Assembly: GCF_030161595.1 (NCBI RefSeq)
Contig: NZ_BSUM01000001.1
Span: 806,001 to 870,000 of the forward strand
Direction of reading: 5' to 3'
Length of the DNA: 64,000 bases
From: Litorihabitans aurantiacus
GTDB lineage: Bacteria; Actinomycetota; Actinomycetes; Actinomycetales; Beutenbergiaceae
Part shown: positions 25,948-35,589 of the stretch, one piece after another
How positions within the stretch are numbered: position 1 is the stretch's first letter
Layout of the letters: every line of letters starts with the position of its first letter
Position numbers and translations under genes: made by a program
Notes under the pieces: model-generated
Told to the model about the DNA's origin: nothing
Databases searched by the model: none
Seen by the model: the letters and a program-made list of their open reading frames with translations, nothing else

Positions 25948-26529
25948 ATGACCACCACACGCGGCGTCGGTCGCCCCCGCGTCGCCTCGCGGGCGCTCCT
26001 GGAGGAGGCCGCCTGCGAGCTGTTCCTCGAGCAGGGGTACGCCGCGACGTCGGTGGCCGAGGTGACGATGCGGGCGGGCGTGAGCCGCTCGACCTTCTTC
26101 AACTACTTCGACACCAAGAGCGACCTGCTGTGGACCGCGTTCGACGAGCAGGTGCTCGCGCTCGCCGCACGCCTGCGCGACTGCTCGCAGACCGACTCGC
26201 CGCGCGCCGACGTCGAGCGGGAGCTGCGCGTCTTCGCGGCGGACCTCGGACCCGACAACGTCGCGCTCGCGTTCGCCCAGGAGTCGGTGATGGGTCTGGG
26301 GGAGGACCTGCGCCTCGCCGCGGTGCGCCGCCTCGCGGACGTGCGCGACGCCGTCGCGACCCACCTGCGGGGCCGGGGCGCGACGGCGCTCGCCGCCGAG
26401 GCGCTCGGCGCGGCGCTCGCGGGGGCGCTGCTCGCGGCCGTGCGGGCGTGGTCGCTGCGCGGGCCAGGTCGCGTCGCCCTCCCCGAGGTGCTGCAGGAGG
26501 CGCTCGACGGCGTGCGCGCGCTCGACTGA
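25948..26529 (+). CDS. TetR-family regulator
   Basis: The 193-residue protein has a typical N-terminal TetR domain: ALLEEAACELFLEQGYAATSVAEVTMRAGVSRSTFFNYFDTKSDLLW (residues about 17-63). An all-helical ligand-binding part follows. ATG 25948 is favoured over the adjacent GTG 25945 by the 6-nt leaderless spacing. It is transcribed divergently from the ABC importer, which is its likely target; the ligand is unknown. Confidence 0.85.
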   Translation: MTTTRGVGRPRVASRALLEEAACELFLEQGYAATSVAEVTMRAGVSRSTFFNYFDTKSDLLWTAFDEQVLALAARLRDCSQTDSPRADVERELRVFAADLGPDNVALAFAQESVMGLGEDLRLAAVRRLADVRDAVATHLRGRGATALAAEALGAALAGALLAAVRAWSLRGPGRVALPEVLQEALDGVRALD

Positions 26530-26560
26530 CGCCAGGGCCCGTGGCGCCCCGGCCGGCTCT

Positions 26561-27559
26561 TCACGCGCGGTGCGGCACGAGGCGCGGCAGGAGCCGCACG
26601 AGCACGACCATCGCCACGAGCTCGACCAGCGTCTGGGTGACGACGGCGAGCGGCGCCAGCGCGAGCGGCGCCGGCAGCGCCAGGGCGAGCGGGAGGACGA
26701 CCAGGGAGTTGCGCGTCGCCGTCGAGAACGCGACGGCGCGCGTGGCGGGGACGTCGAGCCGCGCGAGCCGGCCCACCGCGATCCCCAGGGCGACCGCGAC
26801 GACCACGAAGGCGACGTAGAGCGGGACGACCCGCACGAGCGCCGCGAGCTCGTCGCCCACGGCGGCGATCTGCGACCCGACGACCACCGCGAGCGTCGCC
26901 ATCATCAGCGGGACCATCCCGGTGGCCGCGCCGTTCTCGATCCGCCGACCGACGCGCCCGGCCGCGCCGCGCCGTCGAGCCAGGGCCTGGATCAGGGCGG
27001 CGGCCCCGAGCGGCAGGGCGATCAGCACGATGAACGCCCGGACGAACGGCCCGACCTCGATCAGGGCGACGACGTCGCCACCTGCGAACACCCGCAGGAA
27101 CAGCGGGAGGAGCGCGAGCTGCAGCAGCATCAGCAGCGGCGCCGCGGCCAGCAGCCTGGCTCGCGCACCGCCCGCGAGGCCGGTGAAGACGATCACGTAG
27201 TCGACGCACGGGGTCAGCAGCACGAGCAGGACGCCGAGCAGCAGCGCCCGGTCGTCGGCCACGAACCGCGACAGCCCCCACGCCAGCAGGGGCACGGCGA
27301 CGAAGTTCGCGGCGACCACGACCCCCAGGAACCGCGCGTCCCGCAGCCCGCGCCCGACCTCGGCCATCGGGACCCCGAGGAACGTCGCCAGCAGCAGGAG
27401 GCCCAGCACGGGTTCGACGGCGTGCTCGAGCAGGGGTGCGACGCCGGGCCACGCCAGGCCCACGAGCGCACCCGCGCCGATGGCCGCGAGGTACAGGGGG
27501 ACCTGGCGGCGGTCCCACCACGCGACGAGGGGCGGCGTCACGGGGGCGGCCTGATCCAC
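26561..27559 (-). CDS. BASS/Acr3-type transporter (arsenic-resistance-like)
   Basis: The 332-residue protein has ten predicted membrane helices of the bile acid:sodium symporter/Acr3 superfamily. The TPCVDYVIVFTGLAGG motif and the FSTATRNSLVVLPLALALP motif on helix 9 resemble proteins annotated as arsenic resistance permeases. No arsR or arsC gene is near, so export of arsenite is only a possibility; uptake or export of another organic anion is equally possible. The GTG at 27559 follows TAGCAT (minus strand, 27572-27567) by seven bases, indicating a leaderless start. Confidence 0.75.
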   Translation of the reverse strand: MDQAAPVTPPLVAWWDRRQVPLYLAAIGAGALVGLAWPGVAPLLEHAVEPVLGLLLLATFLGVPMAEVGRGLRDARFLGVVVAANFVAVPLLAWGLSRFVADDRALLLGVLLVLLTPCVDYVIVFTGLAGGARARLLAAAPLLMLLQLALLPLFLRVFAGGDVVALIEVGPFVRAFIVLIALPLGAAALIQALARRRGAAGRVGRRIENGAATGMVPLMMATLAVVVGSQIAAVGDELAALVRVVPLYVAFVVVAVALGIAVGRLARLDVPATRAVAFSTATRNSLVVLPLALALPAPLALAPLAVVTQTLVELVAMVVLVRLLPRLVPHRA

Positions 27560-27611
27560 GCCGTCGATGCTAGGTCCCCCTCGGGCGTGGTCCGCGTCGG
27601 ATGATGGCTCG

Positions 27612-27935
27612 ATGGGACTCTTCTCCGCCGGTGACCCCGCCCTGGAGCGACGGGTGGTCGAGCTCGAGCGCCAGGTGCGCGAGCTGTCCGTCCGCCTCGC
27701 GGCACTCGAACGGGGTGGCGCCTTCCCGGGCGTCTCCGACGCCCCCGTGGCGGCCGTCGGACGTCGGGGCGCACCCGCGTGGGGCTCCCCGGTGGGCTAC
27801 GAGCCGAGCGAGCTCGTGATCGACCTGCTGCGGCGGAACCGCAAGATCGAGGCGATCAAGCGCGTGCGCGAGGAGACCGGGTGGGGTCTGAAGGAGGCCA
27901 AGCACACCGTCGACCGGATGGACGGCCGGTACTGA
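27612..27935 (+). CDS. Small coiled-coil protein with L7/L12 C-terminal-like domain
   Basis: This 107-residue protein starts MGLFSAGDPALERRVVELERQVRELSVRLAALE, a short coiled coil. After a linker comes a domain like the C-terminal part of ribosomal protein L7/L12: VIDLLRRNRKIEAIKRVREETGWGLKEAKHTVDRM (about residues 70-104). It is not the ribosomal stalk protein itself, which lacks such a leader. Similar small proteins occur across actinobacteria without known function. ATG 27612 is chosen because the sequence before it is not conserved in character. Confidence 0.7.
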   Translation: MGLFSAGDPALERRVVELERQVRELSVRLAALERGGAFPGVSDAPVAAVGRRGAPAWGSPVGYEPSELVIDLLRRNRKIEAIKRVREETGWGLKEAKHTVDRMDGRY

Positions 27936-27957
27936 CCCTCCGGCCCCGACGTCGTCG

Positions 27958-28611
27958 TCACACCCAGCGTTCGCCGACGTCACGCACGCCCGCCGCGCCC
28001 GCGCTCGCGCGCTCGACGACGCGGTGCACCTCGCCGGTGCGGTCCGGATCGGCGTCGATCAGCAGCTCGACCTCCTCCCCGTAGGTCGCCTCCAGGACCC
28101 AGCCGCGCCGCCGCGCCTCCGCCTCGATCGCCGCGGCCTGCGCGTAGGAGGCCCGGACGGCGTGCCTGCGCAGCAGCGTGCGACGCCGGAGGCTCGCCTG
28201 CGCCAGCGCGTCGACGACCCCGCCGCGGTACGCGCGCGCGAGCCCACCGGTCCCGAGCAGGACCCCGCCGAAGTACCGCACCACGATCGCGACGACGTCG
28301 CTCACCCCGGCCGCCCGCAGCGCGTCCAGCATCGGCGCGCCGCCCGTACCCGAGGGCTCGCCGTCGTCGTTGCTGCGCTCGAGGTCGCGCCGCGGACCCA
28401 GGATCATCGCGGTGACGTGGTGCCGCGCCCGCGGGTGCAGCGCTCGCACGTCCGCGATGCGCTCGCGCGCCGCCGGCTCGTCGGGGACGGGGGAGAGGAA
28501 GGTCAGGAAGCGCGACCGGGAGATCTCGCGCTCGACGACGACGTCGCGCCGCAGCGTCGTGTAGGACGTCGGACCCTCGGTGGTCGCGTCGCGGGGTGGC
28601 GGCTCAGTCAT
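27958..28611 (-). CDS. YigZ/IMPACT-family protein
   Basis: The 217-residue protein has the UPF0029 N-terminal domain with REISRSRFLTFLSPV, HPRARHHVTAMIL, DDGEPSGTGGAPMLDALR and VAIVVRYFGGVLLGTGGLARAY. A C-terminal domain with a ferredoxin-like fold follows. The family is widespread, related to eukaryotic IMPACT, and has no proven bacterial function, though a link to translation is suggested. Its ATG overlaps the stop of the upstream gene by four bases (ATGA). Confidence 0.88.
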   Translation of the reverse strand: MTEPPPRDATTEGPTSYTTLRRDVVVEREISRSRFLTFLSPVPDEPAARERIADVRALHPRARHHVTAMILGPRRDLERSNDDGEPSGTGGAPMLDALRAAGVSDVVAIVVRYFGGVLLGTGGLARAYRGGVVDALAQASLRRRTLLRRHAVRASYAQAAAIEAEARRRGWVLEATYGEEVELLIDADPDRTGEVHRVVERASAGAAGVRDVGERWV

Positions 28612-29479
28612 CGGGGCGCGGGGTCGTCGCCCGTGAGCGCCTCCAGCCGGGAACGGGCGGTCCGGGCGCGTCGCTCCGCGCTGCGCAGGGTGGTGCGCCA
28701 GGTCGCGACGTTGCTGCGCGTGGAGTCGCGGTCCCGGATCATCGCGGCGAGCTCACCCTCCAGCGCCTCGAGCATCGTCTCGAGGGACTCCACGGTCTCG
28801 CGGGCCGCCGCGAGGTCGTTCTCGGCGTCCACGAGGTCGGCGGTGGCGCGCTGGATCACGACGGCGCCCGCGGGGAGGTGTCCTCGGCGGTGTCGTCGTC
28901 GCTGTCGCCGTCCGGATCGCCGTCGGGCGCCGGCAGGAGGGTCACGGTCGGCCCCGCCGGACGCTCGTCGACCGCCATCAGCGCGGTCACGAGCGTGAAC
29001 CCCTCGTGCACCACGGTCCGGGCGCAGGTCCCGGCGCGCACGACGTCGGCGACCTCGGGGTCCATGACCGCCGCGGTGAGCGTCTCGAGCACGCGGGTGA
29101 GGGTCTCGTTCGACGGCGGTCGCAGCCCGCTCGCGGCCTGCTCCTCCCCGTGGTGCCACAGGAGCGAGACCAGGCCGTCCGCGCGCAGGCGACGGGCGCG
29201 GTCCAGCCGCATCAGCTCGGCGCGGTCGCGGGCGAGGGTGGCGGCCCGGAGATCGGCGCCGAGCGCGAGCAGCTGCTCGAGCTCGTCGGGCCAGTGGCGG
29301 TGCAGGGTGTTGACCCAGCACGCCGCGACCGTCGGCTTGGCGACCTTGCGCAGCCGTGCCGCACCGACCTCGTCCCCGCTCGCTCGCAGGGCCGCGACCT
29401 CACGCGCCCGGGCCGCGACGAACTCCTCCGGCGGGAGCTCGTAGAGCGCAGCCACGACGTCGCGGGGGCCGGAGGACAT
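28608..29479 (-). CDS. Conserved actinobacterial protein with C-terminal coiled coil (frameshifted near 28873)
   Basis: The N-terminal frame gives a helical protein with ALYELPPEEFVAARAREVAALRASGDEVGAARLRKVAKPTVAACWVNTL, a pattern I recognise from conserved hypothetical proteins of many actinobacteria. An acidic linker leads into the second frame, a coiled coil (ATADLVDAENDLAAARETVESLETMLEALEGEL). One base restored in the G run 28872-28875 joins them to 290 residues. No enzymatic motif is visible. It is translationally coupled to the YigZ gene. Confidence 0.65.
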
Positions 29480-29563
29480 GGGCTGAGCATGACGGTCGGG
29501 AGGGCGCCGCGTCCACCTGCGCCCCGGGGGTGGTCGCGACCGGGCGGCGGGGTGCGGCAGCGT

Positions 29564-30466
29564 TTACGCCGCCAGCACGGCCTCGCAGACGGTCAGCAGT
29601 CGCGCCCGGATCGGTGCCGCCCGGGCGCTGAGGTCCCGCTGCGCCGCGACGTAGGCCGCCTTCCCGGCCGGCTCCTCGATGCGCACGGGTGTCAGCCCGT
29701 ACGAGGAGACGTCGTAGGGCGAGGCCCGCATGTCGAGCTCGCGGATCTCGGCGGCGAGCTCGAAGGTCGCGAGCGCGAGGTCACCCGAGACCGCCGGGCC
29801 CAGGTGGACGACCGTCTTCATCAGGTCCATGCCGACGTGCAGGCAGCCGCCCTGGTCGAGGTCGACCTGCGTCTCGCGCGTCGGCGCGAGCGAGTTGAGC
29901 GGCCGGGCGTCGTCGGTGAAGAACCGAAACGCGTCGATGTGGCTGCACTGCAGCCGGTGCTCGCGCACCACGCGGTCGGTGCCCGCCTCGCCGAGGCGGA
30001 GCGGCAGCGCGTGCCGGTGCTCACCAGCGGCCTCGCCGTAGACCATCGCCCACTCGTGCAGCCCGAAGCAGTCGAACCGCGCCGGGCGGTCGGTCACGGC
30101 GCCCAGCAGCCGGTGGTGGAAGCGCACGGCGCCGCCCCGGTCCCGGCGGAACGCGACGGCGTCGAGCGCCACGACGCCGTCGTGCTCCGCGAACCAGCGC
30201 GCGTGCGCGAGCCGGTGCTCGCCCGCCCCCGCGAGCCCCACCCCGACGCCGGGGCTCCAGCGCGCGAGCGCCCCCGGCTTGAGGGGGTAGTAGGTGAAGA
30301 GGAAGTCCTCGACGGCGTGCGTCGCCCCGCGCGCGCGGCGGTCGCGGAAGGGGGCGGTGAGGCGCTCGGCGCGCGTGACGTGGTCGTCCTCCAGCCGCTG
30401 CCAGCTCGCGGGGTCGAGGACGACGCCGCGCTCCGGAACACGCGGCGCGACCACCTCGGTCGTCAC
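29564..30466 (-). CDS. Conserved protein often labelled 3-methyladenine DNA glycosylase
   Basis: The 300-residue protein contains LDPASWQRLEDDHVTRAERLTAPFRDRRARG, EDFLFTYYPLKPGALARWSPG, RFDCFGLHEWAMVY, LQCSHIDAFRFF and DQGGCLHVGMDLMKTVVHLGP. These motifs belong to an actinobacterial family that databases commonly name 3-methyladenine DNA glycosylase. I see no helix-hairpin-helix or AlkA/Tag motif, so that name is unsupported by the sequence. Conserved His, Cys and Glu residues suggest an enzyme. The stop of the next gene upstream in this direction lies four bases before its start. Confidence 0.6.
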   Translation of the reverse strand: MTTEVVAPRVPERGVVLDPASWQRLEDDHVTRAERLTAPFRDRRARGATHAVEDFLFTYYPLKPGALARWSPGVGVGLAGAGEHRLAHARWFAEHDGVVALDAVAFRRDRGGAVRFHHRLLGAVTDRPARFDCFGLHEWAMVYGEAAGEHRHALPLRLGEAGTDRVVREHRLQCSHIDAFRFFTDDARPLNSLAPTRETQVDLDQGGCLHVGMDLMKTVVHLGPAVSGDLALATFELAAEIRELDMRASPYDVSSYGLTPVRIEEPAGKAAYVAAQRDLSARAAPIRARLLTVCEAVLAA

Positions 30467-30470
30467 GTCG

Positions 30471-31685
30471 TCACCTCGTCATCCCCCGCGTCGCGGCGAC
30501 CGAGGTGAGCTTGAGCAGCCGCTCCAGCGGACCCTGGCCGAGGGTGAGGCGCCAGGCCCAGGCGAACGCGATCGACGCCGCCGCGAGCGCGACCAGCGGC
30601 ACGTTGGACTCCGGGTAGTAGACGGCGTTCTCGCCCAGGATCGCGATGACGACGAGCTGGATCGAGTAGATCGTCAGCGACATCGAGCCGAGGGCCGCGA
30701 GCGGGGCGAGGGCGAGGTCGCCGGCGCGGATCGACGTCGCGAGGAGGCACACGCCGATGACGGCGAGCGCCACCCCGATGTTGCCCGTCACCTCGAGGCC
30801 GGAGTCGGAGTGCGGTTCGATCGAGACCAGCACGTCGGGCCAGAACAGGGGATCGAACGGCCCGGACCGCTCACCACTGGCGAGCGCGGCGCCGAGACCG
30901 TAGGCGCTCGCGGCGAGGACCACGCCGACGCCGACGAGCCCGGCGGCGTAGCGGCGCGAGGCGAGCGCGCCGCGGCCGACGACGATCCCGACCAGGACGT
31001 AGGCCATCCACACGATCGCGGGGTAGTAGCCGAGCACCAGCTCACCGACGACCGGGCCCTCCCACAGGTAGATCACGGTCGGCTGGACGCCCCCGGTGAA
31101 GGACTGCCGCAGACCGTGCACGACCACGGGGCCCAGCGTGATTGCCAGGGCGGCCAGGCCGAGGAGCCACCCGTTCCCCAGGCGCAGGAGCGGCAGGGCG
31201 AGCAGGAACAGCACGGCGTAGATCGTGAGGATGACGACGACGGGCGTCCCCAGCAGCTGCAGCACGAGACCGAGCCCCAGGAGCAGCAGGCTGCGGACGG
31301 CGATCCGGGCCCGCAGCACGCGCCAGCCCGGGCGGTCCTCGCGCGCCGTCGAGCGCGACAGCAGGGCGAGGCTGACACCGGCGAGCGTCGCGAACAGGGC
31401 GGAGGAGCGGCCGTCGAAGATCCACATCCACTGCTCGCCCCAGCCGCCGCCGCGGGCGTCGTGGCCGGTGCCGAGGTGTGCCACGAGCATGCCGAGGACG
31501 GCGATCGAGCGCGCGACGTCGACGCCGCCGAGCCGGCGGCGGGGTTCGACGCGACCGGGAAGCGCCGACGTCGCCGGGCTGCCGGCCGGGCCCGGGGCCG
31601 AGCCGGGGGTCGGCGCGGGGGCGACGCCGGGCACGGACGCCGTCGCGGGCAGGGGAGTCCCCGGGGGGAACTGCGGTGCGCTCAT
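30471..31685 (-). CDS. HGSNAT/DUF418-like membrane acyltransferase
   Basis: The 404-residue protein has about ten membrane helices. The start of the membrane part, RRLGGVDVARSIAVLGMLVAH, with a loop DGRSSALFATLAGVSLALLS, is typical of the heparan-alpha-glucosaminide N-acetyltransferase catalytic domain. The end resembles DUF418 (GSMSLTIYSIQLVVIAIL). Such proteins move acyl groups across the membrane onto glycans; the substrate here is unknown. ATG 31685 lies 8 nt after TAGGCT on the minus strand (31699-31694), so it is preferred over TTG 31694. Confidence 0.72.
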   Translation of the reverse strand: MSAPQFPPGTPLPATASVPGVAPAPTPGSAPGPAGSPATSALPGRVEPRRRLGGVDVARSIAVLGMLVAHLGTGHDARGGGWGEQWMWIFDGRSSALFATLAGVSLALLSRSTAREDRPGWRVLRARIAVRSLLLLGLGLVLQLLGTPVVVILTIYAVLFLLALPLLRLGNGWLLGLAALAITLGPVVVHGLRQSFTGGVQPTVIYLWEGPVVGELVLGYYPAIVWMAYVLVGIVVGRGALASRRYAAGLVGVGVVLAASAYGLGAALASGERSGPFDPLFWPDVLVSIEPHSDSGLEVTGNIGVALAVIGVCLLATSIRAGDLALAPLAALGSMSLTIYSIQLVVIAILGENAVYYPESNVPLVALAAASIAFAWAWRLTLGQGPLERLLKLTSVAATRGMTR

Positions 31686-31772
31686 CGCGGCCAAGCCTAG
31701 GAGACGTCGCCCCGCCGCCGGGCGCGGTCCGGGGCGAGCGCTACGGTGGAGTCACGCGACGAGGAGGTTGCC

Positions 31773-32570
31773 ATGTCCCGCTACATCCACGGCCACGCCG
31801 AGAGCGTGCTGCGGTCCCACACCTGGCGCACCGCGCGGAACTCGGCGGCCTACCTGCTGGACGACCTCGGGCCCGGGCTCGACCTGCTCGACGTCGGCTG
31901 CGGTCCGGGCACCATCACCGTCGACCTCGCCCAGATCGTCGCCCCCGGGCGCGTGGTCGGGATCGACACGTCGGTCGAGGTGCTGATGAAGGCGTCGGAG
32001 CTCGCCGTCGCGCGGGACGTCGAGACGGTCTCGTTCGAGCAGGCCGACGTCCACGAGCTGCCCTACGGCGACGCGAGCTTCGACGTCGTGCACGCGCACC
32101 AGGTGCTGCAGCACCTGCCCGACCCGGTCTCGGCGCTCGTGGAGATGCGGCGAGTCCTGCGCCCGGGCGGCGTGCTGGCCGTGCGCGACGTCGACTACGG
32201 CGGCATGCGCTGGTTCCCGCTCGTCCCGGGCCTGGAGCGCTGGCTGGAGGTGTACCAGCGGGTGGCGCGGAGCCACGGCGGCGAGCCCGACGCCGGACCG
32301 CGGCTGCTCTCCTGGGTCCGGGCCGCCGGGTTCACCGACACGACGGTGACGGCGTCGACGTGGTGCTACGCGGACGAGACGACCCGGCCCTGGTGGGCGG
32401 GGGTGTGGGCCGACCGCGTCCGGCACTCGCGGTTCGCGGAGGAGGCGACCCGGCTCGGGCTCGCGGACGCCGGAGCGCTCGAGGACCTGGCGCAGGCCTG
32501 GCGAGCCTGGGGCGAGAGCGACGACGGCTGGTTCGCGATGGTGCACGGCGAGGTCGTCGCCCGCCGCTGA
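31773..32570 (+). CDS. SAM-dependent class I methyltransferase
   Basis: The 265-residue protein is a UbiE/Methyltransf_11-type enzyme. SAM-binding motif I is LDLLDVGCGPGTITVDLA (about residues 41-58). An acidic residue follows in VVGIDTSVEVL, then the post-II motif ASFDVVHAHQVLQHLPDPVSALVEMRRVLRPGGVLAVRDVDYG. The acceptor is unknown. ATG 31773 has a strong GAGGAGG ribosome binding site. It diverges from the HGSNAT-like gene. Confidence 0.85.
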   Translation: MSRYIHGHAESVLRSHTWRTARNSAAYLLDDLGPGLDLLDVGCGPGTITVDLAQIVAPGRVVGIDTSVEVLMKASELAVARDVETVSFEQADVHELPYGDASFDVVHAHQVLQHLPDPVSALVEMRRVLRPGGVLAVRDVDYGGMRWFPLVPGLERWLEVYQRVARSHGGEPDAGPRLLSWVRAAGFTDTTVTASTWCYADETTRPWWAGVWADRVRHSRFAEEATRLGLADAGALEDLAQAWRAWGESDDGWFAMVHGEVVARR

Positions 32571-32682
32571 GACGCTCGGCGCTCCAGCGCCGGGGCGCCG
32601 CCCACCGGCACGGCCTACCGTGGGCGGGTGCCGCGGCGCACCCGAACCGGTGCGTCCCCGACCCCGACCGACGGAGATCCCC

Positions 32683-33228
32683 GTGACCAGCACGCCGACC
32701 GCCGCCCTCGCCGACCGCGTCCGCCCCGCTCTGGGTACCGCGGTCCTCACGACCGCCTACTTCGCCAGCCCCGACGTCATCCGCTCGCGCGCGGCGCGGG
32801 GCGTGCTCAAGACCGCGCTCATGATCGCCATCACCGGCATCGCCGTCCGGGACTGGCGCGAGTCGCGCGCCGCGGCAGCGCTCGCGGCCCCCGAGCACGA
32901 CGGCGTCGGTGACGCCGGGCACCCTGGTCAGCCCGAGCAGCCCGAGCAGCCCGGGCACCCGGAGCACACGACCGCGGACCTGATCCGCCGGATCCCACCC
33001 GAGCGGGGTGCGGTGATGGCCGCCGTCGCCGGGGCCACGTTCGCGGCGTCGATCGTCGGGACGGTGGCGACCGAGCGCTGGATCTTCCGCCGCGGCGAGG
33101 CGCGCCGCGCCGCGGGTGCGCGGCTGGCGCACACGCTGCCGGCGCTGGCGTGGGGCGCGGTCGCCGGGGCGCTGTCGATGGTTCCCGACCCCGAGCTCGT
33201 GAACGGCCAGGGCGACGACGCCGCCTGA
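32683..33228 (+). CDS. Hypothetical membrane protein
   Basis: From GTG 32683 the product has 181 residues. A hydrophobic segment VLKTALMIAITGIAVRDW lies near residues 40-57. A repetitive HPGQPEQPEQPGHPEHT linker follows, then a membrane segment (AAVAGATFAASIVGTVATERWIF) and a last hydrophobic stretch (LPALAWGAVAGALSMV). It resembles small actinobacterial peptidase S9-like or integral membrane hypotheticals but no family is assigned. The in-frame GTG at 32620 would add 21 residues; GGAG before 32683 favours the shorter form. Confidence 0.6.
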   Translation: MTSTPTAALADRVRPALGTAVLTTAYFASPDVIRSRAARGVLKTALMIAITGIAVRDWRESRAAAALAAPEHDGVGDAGHPGQPEQPEQPGHPEHTTADLIRRIPPERGAVMAAVAGATFAASIVGTVATERWIFRRGEARRAAGARLAHTLPALAWGAVAGALSMVPDPELVNGQGDDAA

Positions 33229-33255
33229 CGTCGCTGCCCGACCGGTCGCGCCGCC

Positions 33256-33261
33256 TAGGCT
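33256..33261 (+). promoter_or_regulatory. -10 box of leaderless FAH gene
   Basis: TAGGCT lies exactly 6 nt before ATG 33268, the clearest leaderless arrangement in the window. Confidence 0.6.
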
Positions 33262-33267
33262 GGGGAC

Positions 33268-34041
33268 ATGCTGATCGCTCGTGTCGCCGTCGGCGACGAC
33301 CCCCGTTACGCCGTCGTCGAGGGGGAGGGCGAGGACCTCACCTACGCGCTGATCGCGGGTGACCCGCTCTACGCGGGGGTGGAGCGGACCGGCCAGGTGC
33401 TGCCCGGCGACGCGGTGCGCGTGCTCGCGCCGGTCATCCCGCGCTCCAAGGTGGTGGGCATCGGCCGCAACTACGCCGAGCACGCGGCGGAGCTCGGCAA
33501 CGAGGTCCCCGAGGCGCCGATGGTCTTCCTCAAGCCGAACACGGCCGTCATCGGGCCGGACGACCCGATCGTGCTGCCCTCGTTCTCGAGCGACGTCCAC
33601 TACGAGGGCGAGCTCGCCGTCGTCATCTCGCGCATCTGCAAGGACGTGCCGGTGACGCGTGCGGGCGACGTGATCTTCGGGTACACCGCCGCGAACGACG
33701 TCACCGCGCGCGACCAGGGCGCCACCGGTCCGTGGGCGCTGAAGAAGGCGTTCGACTCCTCGTGCCCGCTCGGCCCGTACATCGCCACCGACCTGGACCC
33801 GGGCGACCTCGGCGTGCGCACCTACCTCGACGGTGAGGTCGTGCAGGACGGTTCGACGGCGCAGATGGTGCGCGGCGTGCACGAGCTCGTCGCGTACGTC
33901 TCGACGATCTTCACGCTTCTCCCGGGCGACGTGATCCTCACGGGCACGCCGGCCGGCGTCGGCCCGATGGTGGCCGGCCAGCGCGTCGAGGTGGAGATCG
34001 ACGGCATCGGCCGCCTGTCGAACCCGGTCCTGCGCCGCTGA
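33268..34041 (+). CDS. Fumarylacetoacetate hydrolase-family protein
   Basis: The 257-residue protein has the short FAH/2-hydroxyhepta-2,4-diene-1,7-dioate isomerase layout. It shows [37 protein letters not shown], the metal-binding [24 protein letters not shown], and the C-terminal [26 protein letters not shown]. Members hydrolyse or decarboxylate beta-diketone or oxaloacetate-like acids with Mg2+. Actinobacteria usually carry this gene directly before gltX, as here, suggesting a general metabolic role. Confidence 0.88.
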   Translation: MLIARVAVGDDPRYAVVEGEGEDLTYALIAGDPLYAGVERTGQVLPGDAVRVLAPVIPRSKVVGIGRNYAEHAAELGNEVPEAPMVFLKPNTAVIGPDDPIVLPSFSSDVHYEGELAVVISRICKDVPVTRAGDVIFGYTAANDVTARDQGATGPWALKKAFDSSCPLGPYIATDLDPGDLGVRTYLDGEVVQDGSTAQMVRGVHELVAYVSTIFTLLPGDVILTGTPAGVGPMVAGQRVEVEIDGIGRLSNPVLRR

Positions 34042-34085
34042 TCCGCCGCCGGACCGAGGCTTCCGGCCCGACGGCGGCCCTCACC

Positions 34086-34091
34086 TAGGCT
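34086..34091 (+). promoter_or_regulatory. -10 box of gltX
   Basis: TAGGCT lies 8 nt before GTG 34100, so gltX probably has a leaderless or near-leaderless transcript. Confidence 0.55.
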
Positions 34092-34099
34092 GGTCCACC

Positions 34100-35589
34100 G
34101 TGAGCACGCCTACCTCCCGCCCCGTCAAGGTCCGCTTCTGCCCGTCACCCACGGGCACCCCGCACGTCGGGATGATCCGGACCGCGCTGTTCAACTGGGC
34201 GCAGGCCCGGCACACCGGCGGCACGTTCGTCTTCCGCATCGAGGACACCGACGCCGCGCGCGACTCCGAGGAGTCCTACGCCGCGATCATCGAGTCGTTG
34301 CGCTGGCTCGGGATCGACTGGGACGAGGGCATCGAGGTCGGTGGCCCCGACGGGCCCTACCGCCAGTCGCAGCGCGGGGAGATCTACACCGGCGTCGTCG
34401 AGCAGCTGCGCGCGGGTGGGCACATCTACCCCTCGTTCTCGACGCCGGAGGAGATCGAGGCGCGCAACGCGGCGGCCGGTCGCCCGGCCCAGATGGGCTA
34501 CGACAACGCCGAGCGCGACCTGAGCGAGGCCGAGGTCGCGGCCTTCCTCGCGGCCGGGCGCGAGCCCGTGTGGCGCCTGCGGATGCCCGAGGAGGACATC
34601 ACGTTCACCGACCTCATCCGCGGCGAGGTGACGTTCGCGGCCGGGTCGGTGCCGGACTTCGTCGTCGTACGCGCGGACGGCAAGCCGCTGTACACACTCG
34701 TCAACCCGGTCGACGACGCCCTCATGGGCATCACCCACGTGCTGCGCGGCGAGGACCTGCTGTCCTCCACGCCCCGACAGATCGCGCTGTACCGCGCGCT
34801 GGTCGAGATCGGCGTCGCCCCCGAGGTGCCGCAGTTCGCGCACATGCCGCTCGTGCGAGGCACCGGCAACAAGAAGCTGTCCAAGCGCGACCCCGAGTCG
34901 AACCTGTTCACGCACCGCGACCGCGGGTTCATCCCCGAAGGGCTGCTGAACTACCTCGCGCTGCTCGGGTGGGCGATCGCGGCGGACCGCGACATCTTCA
35001 CGATGGACGAGCTGGTCCAGGCCTTCGACATCGCCGACGTGAACCCCAACCCGGCGCAGTTCGACCTCGCCAAGGCCGAGGCGATCAACGCCACCCACCT
35101 GCGGATGCTCGCGCCGGAGGACTTCCGCGCGCGGCTCGTGCCGTACCTCGCGCAGACGCTGTCGGCCCCGAGCTACGACCTCCTGAGTGACCGCGAGCGC
35201 GAGATCCTCGACGCTGCCGCGCCCTGGTGCAGGAGCGCATGGTCCTGCTGGGCGAGGCGCCGGAGATGCTGGCGTTCCTGTTCACAGCGGGCGACGCCGT
35301 CGTGATCGAGGAGGACGCGCGCGCCACTCTGAAGGAGGGGGCGGCCGACGTCCTCGACGCCGCGATCGGCGCGCTCGAGCCGCTCGAGGACTTCTCGGCC
35401 GAGCCGATCCAGGCCGCGCTGCGCGAGGCGATCGTGGACGGTCTCGGCGTGAAGCCGCGCCTGGCCTTCGGACCGCTGCGGGTGGCCGTCAGCGGCCGGC
35501 GCATCTCGCCGCCGCTGTTCGAGTCGATGGAGATCCTGGGGCGCGAGTCCTCGCTCGGTCGCCTGCGGGCGCTGCGCGCCAGCCTGTGA
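34100..35589 (+). CDS. gltX: Glutamyl-tRNA synthetase (frameshifted near 35223)
   Basis: This class I synthetase charges tRNA-Glu. The HIGH-type motif is in [20 protein letters not shown], the KMSKS-type motif is [14 protein letters not shown], and [19 protein letters not shown] is also typical. The anticodon-binding helical domain runs through [22 protein letters not shown]. The last 120 residues ([19 protein letters not shown] to LRALRASL) are in another frame; restoring one C in 35222-35224 gives 496 residues. An essential gene cannot be truly broken, so this is strong evidence for sequence error. The stop overlaps the next GTG (GTGA). tRNA-Glu is encoded 1.1 kb downstream. Confidence 0.94.

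Noticed and set aside
26561-27559. Arsenic-resistance operon
   Set aside because: The transporter resembles Acr3-like proteins, but there is no arsR, arsC or other ars gene nearby, so only a family-level call is made.
29564-30466. Firm assignment as 3-methyladenine DNA glycosylase
   Set aside because: The database name is common, but no glycosylase motif is visible in the sequence.
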